Below, piece after piece: positions 31,574-38,916 of a stretch of 38,916 nucleotides of DNA. Both the position numbers and the translations under genes were made by a program. The DNA lies in NCBI GenBank assembly GCA_017642535.1, contig JAGCOW010000047.1, positions 1-38,916 of the forward strand, written 5' to 3'. This DNA is from Bacteroidales bacterium. Its GTDB lineage: Bacteria; Bacteroidota; Bacteroidia; Bacteroidales; UBA1715. The notes beneath the pieces were generated by a model. The model made no database searches. It had not been told where the DNA came from and saw nothing but the letters and a program-made list of their open reading frames with translations. How positions within the stretch are numbered: the first letter of the stretch is position 1; each line of letters begins with the position of its first letter.

Positions 31574-32404
31574 ATGCGTAAATTCGTTTACATACTGTTG
31601 CTTGTGAGTCTGTTCACGTCGTGCCATTCGTCAAAGAAGACAGTGAGTGTGGCGAACACAAAGGACATAGATATGGTTTCGTTGTATGATTCTATAACAA
31701 GCCACTATGGAGATTTCTCCACCGTTTCAATGAAATTTTCGTTGGAATCGAAGGAATTAAAGTCTCTACCTATACAACAGATTAAAGGTTCCATTCGCAT
31801 AAAACGTGATAGTGCTATTTGGATTTCTGTTGCTCCGACGCTAAACTTGGAAATATTTCGTTTCTTGATTACGAAAGATAGCGTGAAATTTTATTCAAAA
31901 TTGCAAAAAACATATTACGCCGGTCGCTTGGATTCACTCACGCGACAAACTGGCGGAGAATTTGACTACAAAACAATCGAGGCACTATTTTTAGATGAGA
32001 TATTCTTCTGCCTGCACGAGCCGGTAAGCGACACGTTGGCATTAATACGCACGTTTGAACAAAATAAATATACATTCCAAAACACGTCGAAAAAAGCGTT
32101 CAAGAAAAACAGCACGTTGACGTTGTTGCAGAAATGGCAAGTTTCCAATGACAATTATCGTATCAATAATGTGACGATTTTTGCGACTGACGATGCGATG
32201 AACGAGGCAAAAATCAAAATCGATTATCAAGATTATGAGGATTTCAATGCCATATCGTTCCCAACAAAATGGGATGTGAAAGCGAAGATGCCAAATAAAA
32301 AAATCGACTGGAATGTGACATATTCCAAGATTATGTTCAACGAACCCTTGTCGTTCCCGTTCAATGTAAATAGTAGTTATCAAAAAATGGGGTTGAAGAA
32401 TTGA
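31574..32404 (+). CDS. DUF4292 lipoprotein (LolA/LolB-like fold)
   Basis: A 276-residue lipoprotein. The lipobox LFTSC places the acylated cysteine at residue 17. The mature sequence matches the DUF4292 family of Bacteroidota: 'FSTVSMKFSLESKELKSLPIQQIKGSIRIKRDSAIWISVAPTLNLEIFRFLITKDSVKFYSKLQKTYYAG', with alternating strands resembling the LolA/LolB half-barrel. The family is conserved next to EnvC-like genes; a role in lipoprotein handling or envelope assembly is inferred from fold and context only. Its stop overlaps the next start as TGATG, indicating translational coupling to the EnvC-like gene. Confidence 0.9.
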   Translation: MRKFVYILLLVSLFTSCHSSKKTVSVANTKDIDMVSLYDSITSHYGDFSTVSMKFSLESKELKSLPIQQIKGSIRIKRDSAIWISVAPTLNLEIFRFLITKDSVKFYSKLQKTYYAGRLDSLTRQTGGEFDYKTIEALFLDEIFFCLHEPVSDTLALIRTFEQNKYTFQNTSKKAFKKNSTLTLLQKWQVSNDNYRINNVTIFATDDAMNEAKIKIDYQDYEDFNAISFPTKWDVKAKMPNKKIDWNVTYSKIMFNEPLSFPFNVNSSYQKMGLKN

Positions 32405-33636
32405 TGAAGAAGATTTGTTTCATATTGTTTGCCTTGCTTTTTTGTGTCTCGTACGATGGCTATTGCCAGAAAGGGAAGAAGACCGTGAAACAGGTACAGG
32501 CAGAAGCCGCCAAAGCCAAGAAAGAAATTGAACGTACAAGCAAATTGTTGAAAGAAACGGAGAAAAGCAAGTCAATTTCCATTGAACGTGCTACATTGCT
32601 GGGTCAGCAGATTGTTGAGCGTAAGAATTATGTGAATTCTCTCCAACAAGAAATAGAATTTATCGAACAAGACATTTTTGCCACCAATGCCCAGATTCAC
32701 ACGCTGACAACCAAATTGGAAGAAGTCCAGAAAGATTACAATCAAACGCTGTTCACGTTGTATAAAGTCAATTCTCAGTACGAACAGTTGATTTTCATCC
32801 TTTCGGCCGACGATTTCAATCAGGCCTACAATCGATTGAAATATTTACAATACTATTCCGATTATATGATTCAGCAGGCGGAGCGAATCAAGACGTTGCA
32901 AGATAGCTTGACAGCCCGAAAGTATGATTTGGAAAAAATGCTCACGAAAAAGAAAAATCTTGTTTCAGAAAAGCAGTCAGAAGCTCGTAAACTTGAGCAG
33001 GACAAGTATTTGGAAGACGTAACCATAAAAAAATTGAACGCCCGTCAACAAGATCTGAAAAAGAAACTTGCCGAGAAACAAGCTCTTGAACGTAAGTTGA
33101 ATAAACAAATTGAAGCGTTGATTAAGGCCGAACTTGAGGCAAAACGTAAGGCGGCGGAAACCAAAAACAAGACAAATAATGCAACGACGGTAAATACGTT
33201 GACGCCAGAGGAAAAACTCGTCTCGAAAAACTTTGCCGAAAACAAAGGTCGTTTGCCTTGGCCGACGGCTACAGGGAAAATTACGGAACATTTCGGTCGC
33301 CACAAACATCCTACGTTGGAATACGTTGAAGTTGAAAGTAATGGTATTTCAATAGCCACTACGAAAGGTGCCCGCGCCCGTGCAATTTTCGACGGTACTG
33401 TTTCGAAAGTTGTTCTTATTCCTGGTCGAAACACTGCAGTGCTCATCAAACACGGAAATTACTACACGGTTTACGATAATCTTGTGACTGTCAATGTGAA
33501 AGCAGGACAGCAAATCAAGGCAAAACAAGAAATAGGCACTATCTACACCGATCCGGAAACTAATTCTACCGTTTTGCAACTGCAAATTTGGAAAGAACTC
33601 GAAAAATTGGATCCTGAACAGTGGCTTTCGAAATAA
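32404..33636 (+). CDS. EnvC-like murein hydrolase activator with degenerate LytM domain
   Basis: A 410-residue secreted protein. It has a signal peptide (KKICFILFALLFCVSYDGYCQ), a long coiled coil from about residue 25 to 265 and a C-terminal LytM/M23 domain from about 280. The LytM metal site is lost: where active M23 peptidases have H-x(3)-D the sequence reads 'VEVESNGISIAT', and the H-x-H motif is 'VLQLQIW'. 'IKHGNYYTVYDNL' keeps the fold but not the second histidine (usually Y-x-H-L). E. coli EnvC is degenerate in the same way and activates the amidases AmiA and AmiB at the division septum. The same role is expected here, with no direct peptidase activity. It is coupled by overlaps to DUF4292 upstream and DUF4175 downstream. 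Confidence 0.92.
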   Translation: MKKICFILFALLFCVSYDGYCQKGKKTVKQVQAEAAKAKKEIERTSKLLKETEKSKSISIERATLLGQQIVERKNYVNSLQQEIEFIEQDIFATNAQIHTLTTKLEEVQKDYNQTLFTLYKVNSQYEQLIFILSADDFNQAYNRLKYLQYYSDYMIQQAERIKTLQDSLTARKYDLEKMLTKKKNLVSEKQSEARKLEQDKYLEDVTIKKLNARQQDLKKKLAEKQALERKLNKQIEALIKAELEAKRKAAETKNKTNNATTVNTLTPEEKLVSKNFAENKGRLPWPTATGKITEHFGRHKHPTLEYVEVESNGISIATTKGARARAIFDGTVSKVVLIPGRNTAVLIKHGNYYTVYDNLVTVNVKAGQQIKAKQEIGTIYTDPETNSTVLQLQIWKELEKLDPEQWLSK

Positions 33637-36600
33637 TGCCTATGGAGAAATCCAATATCAATATCATTATCAATGAGTTAGATAAATTCACCAAAAAGTT
33701 TTATACCAACGAATTTATTAAAGGACTCATTTTGTTCGTACTGATTGGTGCCTTCTATTTCTTGATAATCACGTGTGCTGAATATTTCGCATTTTTCCCC
33801 ACAACGGTTAGAACAATAGTCTTCTACGTCTCAATTGCATTGGCTCTCGTGGCGTTTGTGAAATATATTGTGATTCCGTTCGGAAAAATTCACAAAATCG
33901 GGAATGTGCTTTCCCACAAAGAAGCTGCAGAAATCATCACGAAGTTTTTCCCCGAAATTCAGGATACGTTGCTCAACGCGCTTGAATTGGCTGACGAGGC
34001 GTCGTATGCCGACAATGCGTTGGCAATTGCCGCCATAAACCAGAAAATAGCTCGTTTGCGACCTATTCCGTTTGAATCGGCCATTGATTTCAAGAAATTG
34101 TTGGGATATTGGAAATATTTTGTCGCCTTGCTCTTTATTGTCGTTTTGGTGCTGGTCTTCTACCCTCGCGCCATTGCTGATGGGGCAAAACGTATCGTGA
34201 AACACAATGAATTTTTTGAAAAACCAGCACCGTTTGAGTTTTTTCTTGACAACGATTCTCTCACAGTGTTAAAAGGCCAAGATTTTACGATTATAATGCA
34301 CGTAGAAGGCAAATTTGTGCCAGAACGGGTAAATATCTCCATTGGCGGCAATGTCTTCCTTATGACGAAAAAAACGACATCTTCGTTTGAGTATGTCATT
34401 CGTGGTTGCAATAATTCGTTGAATTTTGCTTTCGTTGCCGATGAATACCAATCAAAAACGTATCAATTGCAGGTCTTCCCTCTCCCACAATTGCTTGGAT
34501 TTACTATTGTGGCAACGGTTCCCTCCTACACTCAACTTGATAATGCAACCGTAACAAATACGGGTGATTTGACAATTCCTGTTGGCACAAGGATTTCGTG
34601 GAGCGTTGATGCTGCCGATGCCGATTCACTATTCTTCGTGCCAGAAACAGACGAACGAATCGCTTTTTCTAAAAAAAATGGCAAATTCGTTCTTAATCAA
34701 CGAATTATGGAAACAACCCCCTATACTCTATTTGGTAAAAATGCGTATCTCGATACGGTACAGATTATAAAATATACGTTTACCGTCATTCCTGATGTTC
34801 GACCTACCATTCAAGTTGAACAAAAACAGGATAGTTCGCAGTATTTTACCTATTATTTCAAGGGCGATATTCAAGATGATTATGGTTTTTCTTCATTGGA
34901 TTTTGTGTATTTCTTGAACGATTCTGCTTCAAGCCAAGTGCGCGTTCCATTAGAATTTTCGCCTGCAAATGCCCACCAGCAGTTCTTTTATATGTTCGAT
35001 TTTGCTCAGTTTTCAAAAGGCGATGTTGTAAACTATTATTTCGAAGTGTTTGATAATGATGCAGTTAACGGATATAAATCGGCACGAACAGTAACGTATG
35101 ATTTCAAGATACCTACGCAAGAGGAACTTGAAAAAATGCAGGATGATTTTTCCCAACAAATCGAGTCTTCGTTTAACCAGTCGTCGTCGCTCACGCAAGA
35201 ATTGGTGAAGGATTTCGACAAATTGAAACAGAAATTGCTCAACGAAAATCTTTCCGATTGGGAACGAAAACAGGCACTTGAGGAAATGCGTCAAAAACAA
35301 GAGCAAATAAAGCAAAATGTGGAGGAATTGATGCAATCGCTTGAACAAAAGAACGATATGCAAAATAAGTTGTCGGAACGTGACGAGGAAATTCTTCGGA
35401 AACAGAAGGAAATTGAAGATTTGCTGAATGCACTGATGGATGACGAGCTCAAAAAAATGATGGAAGAATTTAATCAGATGATGGATAATTATAACAAAAA
35501 CGAGTTCATCCGTAAGTCTGAGGAAATGAAAATGTCGTTTGAAGAGCTTTCAAAACAGCTTGACAGGGATTTGGAACTGTTGAACAGAATGGATGTTGAG
35601 GAATCGGTTAATCAAACGAGTGAACGATTGCAAGAGCTTGCGGAAGAACAACGTGCATTGTCGGAACAGTTGAAGAGCGAGAAGAATTCCGAGGAAATTC
35701 AAAATAAGCTTGACGAGATTTCTCGCGAATTGGAATCTATTGAGAAAAAATATGAAGATGCCCAAAAGAAAAATGAATCTTTGCAGCAAAAGTTTGATTT
35801 ACAAGACTTTGACAAACAGTTTCAAGACATAAAAAATGCTATGCGGCAAAGCCAGGAGGAACAACAACAGGGGCAGCGTTCAAAATCCTCAAAATCAATG
35901 AAGAACGCAGCGGAACAAACGCAAAAGTTAGCGGAATCAATGCAAGGTATGATGCAACAACAAATGGCTCATCAAAATATGGAGGATATGGCCAATATGC
36001 GGCAAATTCTTGAAAATTTGCTTACGTTTTCGTTCCAACAAGAAGAATTGATGGCACAAACGGGGAAACTCTCGTATGCCGATCCCAAATATGCCGAGGT
36101 GGCAAACAAACAAAATGTCCTACAAGAAAATTTCAAGATAATTAAAGATTCGCTTTATACGCTGAGTTTACGCATTCCGCAGATTTCGCAGACAATCAAT
36201 AATGAAATGTTTGAATTATTGAAAAACGGAAATGCCGTAATCGACAATCTTGAACAGCGTCAACGGAGCTTGGCGAGAGTGAGTCAGCAATATATTATGA
36301 CGTCGGCCAACAATCTTGCTCTGCTTTTCTCCGAAGTGTTGCAACAAATGCAACAGCAAGCGGCACAACAGATGGAAGGTCAGCAACAATGTCAAAATCC
36401 ACGTAATAGTGGTAAAGGACAAAAACCGTCGTTCCAACAAATGAAACAAATGCAACAGTCGCTCAAAGAACAAATGCAACAGATGATGCAGCAAATGAAG
36501 GAAGGTGGAATGCCGTCAGGACAGATGCAAAAACAGTTGAGCGAAATGCTTATGAAGGAACAAATGCTTAAACAATTGGGAAATCAAATGATGAAGGAAG

Positions 36601-36950
36601 GCGAACTTTCCCCCGAAGGCGTTCAGCAATTGAAGGATATTCAGCGGCTTATGGACCAAACTGAACGAGATATTGTTAATCAGAACATTACGCCTCAAAC
36701 GCTTATGCGCCAGGAACAAATCCTTACTCGTATGCTTGAGGCAGAAAATGCCGAAAAAGAACGTGACCAAGACAAGGAACGAGAGTCGAAAACGGCAACG
36801 CAACGTCCATCTGACAATGCGAAAAAAATGTTCAAGCAAACCGAAATGGAAAAACAACAATACGACGACGTGTTACAAGAAAATGCTGTGAAACTGAAAC
36901 CTCAATATCAGAAAATCTATTCGGATTATATCATTAATCTGAATGAATAA
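33636..36950 (+). CDS. DUF4175 family membrane protein with long Met/Gln-rich coiled coil
   Basis: A 1104-residue protein read from the ATG at 33636, whose A is the last base of the preceding stop (TAATG); the ATG at 33642 is an alternative. Two membrane segments near residues 28-48 and 58-81 and a third near 160-177 anchor it. A periplasmic beta-rich region follows to about 490 ('FEFFLDNDSLTVLKGQDFTIIMHVEGKFVPERVNI', 'DDYGFSSLDFVYFLND'). From about 494 to the end it is almost entirely coiled coil, very rich in Q, M, E and K ('MQQMMQQMKEGGMPSGQMQK' near 945-965). This is the standard layout of DUF4175 proteins, widespread in Bacteroidota and in related form in alphaproteobacteria, with no established function. 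Coupling to the EnvC-like gene suggests a part in envelope or division processes. Confidence 0.9.
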   Translation: MPMEKSNINIIINELDKFTKKFYTNEFIKGLILFVLIGAFYFLIITCAEYFAFFPTTVRTIVFYVSIALALVAFVKYIVIPFGKIHKIGNVLSHKEAAEIITKFFPEIQDTLLNALELADEASYADNALAIAAINQKIARLRPIPFESAIDFKKLLGYWKYFVALLFIVVLVLVFYPRAIADGAKRIVKHNEFFEKPAPFEFFLDNDSLTVLKGQDFTIIMHVEGKFVPERVNISIGGNVFLMTKKTTSSFEYVIRGCNNSLNFAFVADEYQSKTYQLQVFPLPQLLGFTIVATVPSYTQLDNATVTNTGDLTIPVGTRISWSVDAADADSLFFVPETDERIAFSKKNGKFVLNQRIMETTPYTLFGKNAYLDTVQIIKYTFTVIPDVRPTIQVEQKQDSSQYFTYYFKGDIQDDYGFSSLDFVYFLNDSASSQVRVPLEFSPANAHQQFFYMFDFAQFSKGDVVNYYFEVFDNDAVNGYKSARTVTYDFKIPTQEELEKMQDDFSQQIESSFNQSSSLTQELVKDFDKLKQKLLNENLSDWERKQALEEMRQKQEQIKQNVEELMQSLEQKNDMQNKLSERDEEILRKQKEIEDLLNALMDDELKKMMEEFNQMMDNYNKNEFIRKSEEMKMSFEELSKQLDRDLELLNRMDVEESVNQTSERLQELAEEQRALSEQLKSEKNSEEIQNKLDEISRELESIEKKYEDAQKKNESLQQKFDLQDFDKQFQDIKNAMRQSQEEQQQGQRSKSSKSMKNAAEQTQKLAESMQGMMQQQMAHQNMEDMANMRQILENLLTFSFQQEELMAQTGKLSYADPKYAEVANKQNVLQENFKIIKDSLYTLSLRIPQISQTINNEMFELLKNGNAVIDNLEQRQRSLARVSQQYIMTSANNLALLFSEVLQQMQQQAAQQMEGQQQCQNPRNSGKGQKPSFQQMKQMQQSLKEQMQQMMQQMKEGGMPSGQMQKQLSEMLMKEQMLKQLGNQMMKEGELSPEGVQQLKDIQRLMDQTERDIVNQNITPQTLMRQEQILTRMLEAENAEKERDQDKERESKTATQRPSDNAKKMFKQTEMEKQQYDDVLQENAVKLKPQYQKIYSDYIINLNE

Positions 36951-37006
36951 TTTCTCGGTATTTTTCAAGAAAAAAAGTAATAATGACATAAATCCCTGAA
37001 AAAGAC

Positions 37007-37014
37007 TATTTTTG
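37007..37014 (+). promoter_or_regulatory. Predicted promoter of ybeY-mnmG (-7 box TATTTTTG)
   Basis: A perfect TAnnTTTG match 33 bases upstream of the ybeY ATG at 37048. The 97-base gap after the DUF4175 gene contains no clear terminator. Confidence 0.5.
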
Positions 37015-37047
37015 CCTTGTTAATTGATTGTTTCATTTGAGTTTACA

Positions 37048-37467
37048 ATGAAAATAAATTTCTTTCAAGAGGACTCCAAATTTCCTTCGGGATTGCGTCG
37101 GACATCGTTCCGCTCTATAGTCCAAATCATTGTCCAGAATGAGTCGAAGAAAAAAATCGACTACATCAATTTCATTGCGTGTTCCGACAATTATTTGTTG
37201 GGAATCAATCAAAATTTTCTGAAGCATGATTATTATACTGATATTATCACGTTCGATTATTCTGAATCGGAGATTGCTTCGGATATTTATATGAGTATGG
37301 ATAGAATAGAGGACAACGCAAAGCAGAACAAGGTGACGAAGCTCAACGAATGTTACCGAATTTTGATTCATGGAGTACTTCATCTGGTTGGTTACAAAGA
37401 CAAAAAGCCAGAGGATAAGAAAATTATGACTCAGAAGGAAGATTATTATTTGCGTTTGGTAGAGTAG
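37048..37467 (+). CDS. ybeY: rRNA maturation RNase YbeY
   Basis: A 139-residue metal-dependent endoribonuclease for 16S rRNA 3'-end maturation and ribosome quality control. Family features are 'NFIACSDNYLLGINQNFLKHDYYTDIITFDYSE', then 'SDIYMSMDRIEDNA' and the metal motif 'ECYRILIHGVLHLVGYKDKKPEDKKIM'. The usual third ligand (H in H-x3-H-x5-H) is replaced: after HGVLHLVGY the sequence continues KDKKPED, so an aspartate is the likely ligand. As I recall this is a normal variant in Bacteroidota. The ATG at 37048 gives the usual N-terminus (MKINFFQED); a TTG 8 codons earlier is less likely. mnmG starts one base after its stop. Confidence 0.94.
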   Translation: MKINFFQEDSKFPSGLRRTSFRSIVQIIVQNESKKKIDYINFIACSDNYLLGINQNFLKHDYYTDIITFDYSESEIASDIYMSMDRIEDNAKQNKVTKLNECYRILIHGVLHLVGYKDKKPEDKKIMTQKEDYYLRLVE

Positions 37468-37468
37468 T

Positions 37469-38916
37469 ATGTTACAAGAATACGATGTAATTGTTGTTGG
37501 TGCCGGACATGCTGGCTGTGAAGCCGCTGCTGCCGCCGCCCGTCTGGGTTCACAGACGTTGCTCATCACAATGGATATGACAAAAATGGCGGCCATGTCG
37601 TGCAATCCTGCCGTAGGTGGTATTGCCAAAGGACAGATTGTCCGCGAGATTGACGCCCTTGGTGGTGCAATGGGAAAAATCACCGATGCGTCGTCCATTC
37701 AGTTTCGAATGTTAAACAAGTCGAAAGGTCCTGCTATGTGGAGCCCTCGTTCGCAAGCCGACAGGGCGTTGTTCATTAAGCACTGGCGCGAAGAACTTGA
37801 ATCTATCCCGAATCTTGATTTTTGGCAGGATGCCGTTTGCGAACTGTTGCTTGACAAAGATAGAGTTGTTGGTGTAAAAACTGTTTGGGGGATTTCTATC
37901 AAGGCAAAGTCTGTGGTTTTAACCAACGGAACTTTTTTGAACGGTTTGATGCACATTGGTCGTTCGCAAGTCGAAGGTGGTAGAATAGGGGAGTTGCCTT
38001 CATATAAACTTTCTGATCAAATCCGTGATTTTGGTTTCGAGGTTGGAAGAATGAAGACGGGAACTCCTGCCCGTATAGATGGACGAACGATTGACTTTTC
38101 GAAATGCAAGGAACAAAAAGGTGACGAAGAAATTGGTCAATTTTCGTTTGTTCCACGTGGAACAATTAAACGATTACCTCAGTTAAGTTGTTGGATGACT
38201 TACACGAATCCGCAGGTTCACGAAGTTCTTCGTTCTGGTTTTGCCGATTCGCCGTTGTATAATGGAACAATAAAAAGTATTGGCCCTCGATATTGCCCGA
38301 GCATTGAAACAAAATTGGTGACGTTTGCCGACAAGGACAAACATCAACTTTTCTTGGAGCCTGAAGGAATCAATACGTGCGAATATTATTTGAACGGATT
38401 TTCATCGTCGTTGCCAGCCGATGTGCAATATAAAGCAATGCGTTTGTTGCCAGGTTTGGAGAATTGCAAGATTTTCCGTCCGGGATATGCCATCGAATAC
38501 GATTTCTTCATGCCGACACAGTTGACGGCGTCGTTGGAAACAAAAATGATACAAAATTTGTTCTTTGCCGGACAAATCAACGGAACAACTGGTTACGAGG
38601 AAGCAGGAGCGCAAGGTTTGATTGCAGGAATCAATGCTTCGCTCAAGGCATCGGAACGTGAGGCGTTCATTCTTCATTGTGACGAGGCATATATTGGCGT
38701 GCTGATTGACGACCTTATCACCAAGGGAGTGAACGAGCCGTACAGAATGTTTACTTCGCGCGCGGAATTTAGAATCTTGCTTCGTCAGGATGATGCCGAT
38801 GTTCGTCTTACGCCAAAAGGGATCGAACTTGGTTTGGTTGACGATGTGCGAAAACGTGCGTTTGAGAACAAAATGACGGCTGTCGAAAAGTTGACGAACT
38901 ACGTGAACGAGAAAAA
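37469..38916 (+). CDS. mnmG: tRNA uridine-5-carboxymethylaminomethyl modification enzyme MnmG (GidA), partial at right edge
   Basis: The first 482 codons of a protein that is normally about 620 residues; the gene continues past the window. MnmG with MnmE uses FAD, folate and glycine or ammonium to modify wobble U34 of several tRNAs. Visible motifs are the FAD-binding 'YDVIVVGAGHAGCEAAAAAARLG', 'TMDMTKMAAMSCNPAVGGIAKGQIVREIDALGG', 'RMLNKSKGPAMWSPRSQADR', 'LTNGTFLNGLMHIG', 'RMKTGTPARID', 'FFAGQINGTTGYEEAGAQGLIAGINA' and 'EPYRMFTSRAEFRILLRQDDADVRLT'. Sequence and frame are intact to the edge. It starts one base after ybeY and shares its promoter. Confidence 0.98.
   Translation, partial: MLQEYDVIVVGAGHAGCEAAAAAARLGSQTLLITMDMTKMAAMSCNPAVGGIAKGQIVREIDALGGAMGKITDASSIQFRMLNKSKGPAMWSPRSQADRALFIKHWREELESIPNLDFWQDAVCELLLDKDRVVGVKTVWGISIKAKSVVLTNGTFLNGLMHIGRSQVEGGRIGELPSYKLSDQIRDFGFEVGRMKTGTPARIDGRTIDFSKCKEQKGDEEIGQFSFVPRGTIKRLPQLSCWMTYTNPQVHEVLRSGFADSPLYNGTIKSIGPRYCPSIETKLVTFADKDKHQLFLEPEGINTCEYYLNGFSSSLPADVQYKAMRLLPGLENCKIFRPGYAIEYDFFMPTQLTASLETKMIQNLFFAGQINGTTGYEEAGAQGLIAGINASLKASEREAFILHCDEAYIGVLIDDLITKGVNEPYRMFTSRAEFRILLRQDDADVRLTPKGIELGLVDDVRKRAFENKMTAVEKLTNYVNEK

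Noticed and set aside
37024..37047. TTG start extending YbeY by eight residues
   Set aside because: The ATG at 37048 gives the usual family start, and the extension lies close behind the predicted -7 box.
37033..37698. Open frame of 221 codons on the minus strand opposite ybeY and mnmG
   Set aside because: Both opposite genes are certain and the translation is unlike any protein I know.
1..38916. CRISPR arrays, tRNA or rRNA genes, insertion sequences, integrases or prophage
   Set aside because: All intergenic stretches were read; none shows direct-repeat arrays, cloverleaf pairing or mobile-element genes.

Overview
The window is a piece of a Bacteroidota chromosome, most likely Bacteroidales. 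It is AT-rich, translation starts lack Shine-Dalgarno sequences, and many genes have a TAnnTTTG box upstream, the -7 element of the Bacteroidetes primary sigma factor. Other markers are a PorP/SprF protein beside a type IX secretion (T9SS) type B cargo protein, a GSCFA protein, a DUF4175 protein and a DUF4292 lipoprotein. The T9SS genes argue against Bacteroides itself and for a T9SS-bearing Bacteroidales lineage. KDO transferase and an Mla-type exporter confirm a Gram-negative envelope. There is no phage, integrase, insertion sequence, CRISPR array, tRNA or rRNA.

Layout. (1) 1-6260, minus: N-terminal 2086 codons of a giant secreted repeat protein that runs off the left edge. Its upstream region holds a 10-base homopolymer and a terminator-like hairpin. 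(2) 6546-12988: a GSCFA protein (plus) converging on a minus-strand pair, a 1483-residue T9SS type B surface protein and its PorP/SprF partner. (3) 13081-18217, minus: a compact run of polysaccharide deacetylase, chorismate synthase, KDO transferase, MlaE-like permease and MlaF-like ATPase. (4) 18293-20138, minus: HIT hydrolase, GreA and a coiled-coil membrane protein. (5) 20281-23013: an OB-fold protein, an ATP-grasp-like protein paired with a zeta-toxin-family kinase, and a bacterial PH-domain protein. (6) A 506-base AT-rich gap with a cluster of GTAAACA motifs, then dut and a sugar nucleotidyltransferase. (7) 25096-31147: a secreted coiled-coil protein, a TonB-dependent receptor with a small upstream ORF and leader hairpin, and a sulfur-amino-acid cluster (metY, cysK, Rrf2 regulator). 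(8) 31170-38916, plus: TPR protein, DUF4292 lipoprotein, EnvC-like amidase activator and DUF4175 protein, then ybeY and the first 482 codons of mnmG.

The genes cover cell-envelope construction (LPS core, outer-membrane lipid traffic, lipoprotein, septal amidase activation), surface display by T9SS, sulfur assimilation with a probable local regulator, and housekeeping nucleotide and RNA functions. The best candidates for something undescribed are the control regions. They include the homopolymer and hairpin before the giant surface protein, the promoter-hairpin leader of greA, the small ORF plus hairpin before the TonB receptor, a 14-base motif shared by three intergenic regions, and a palindromic repeat family with one copy built into a coding sequence. 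All of these were read by eye; no database search or folding program was run.
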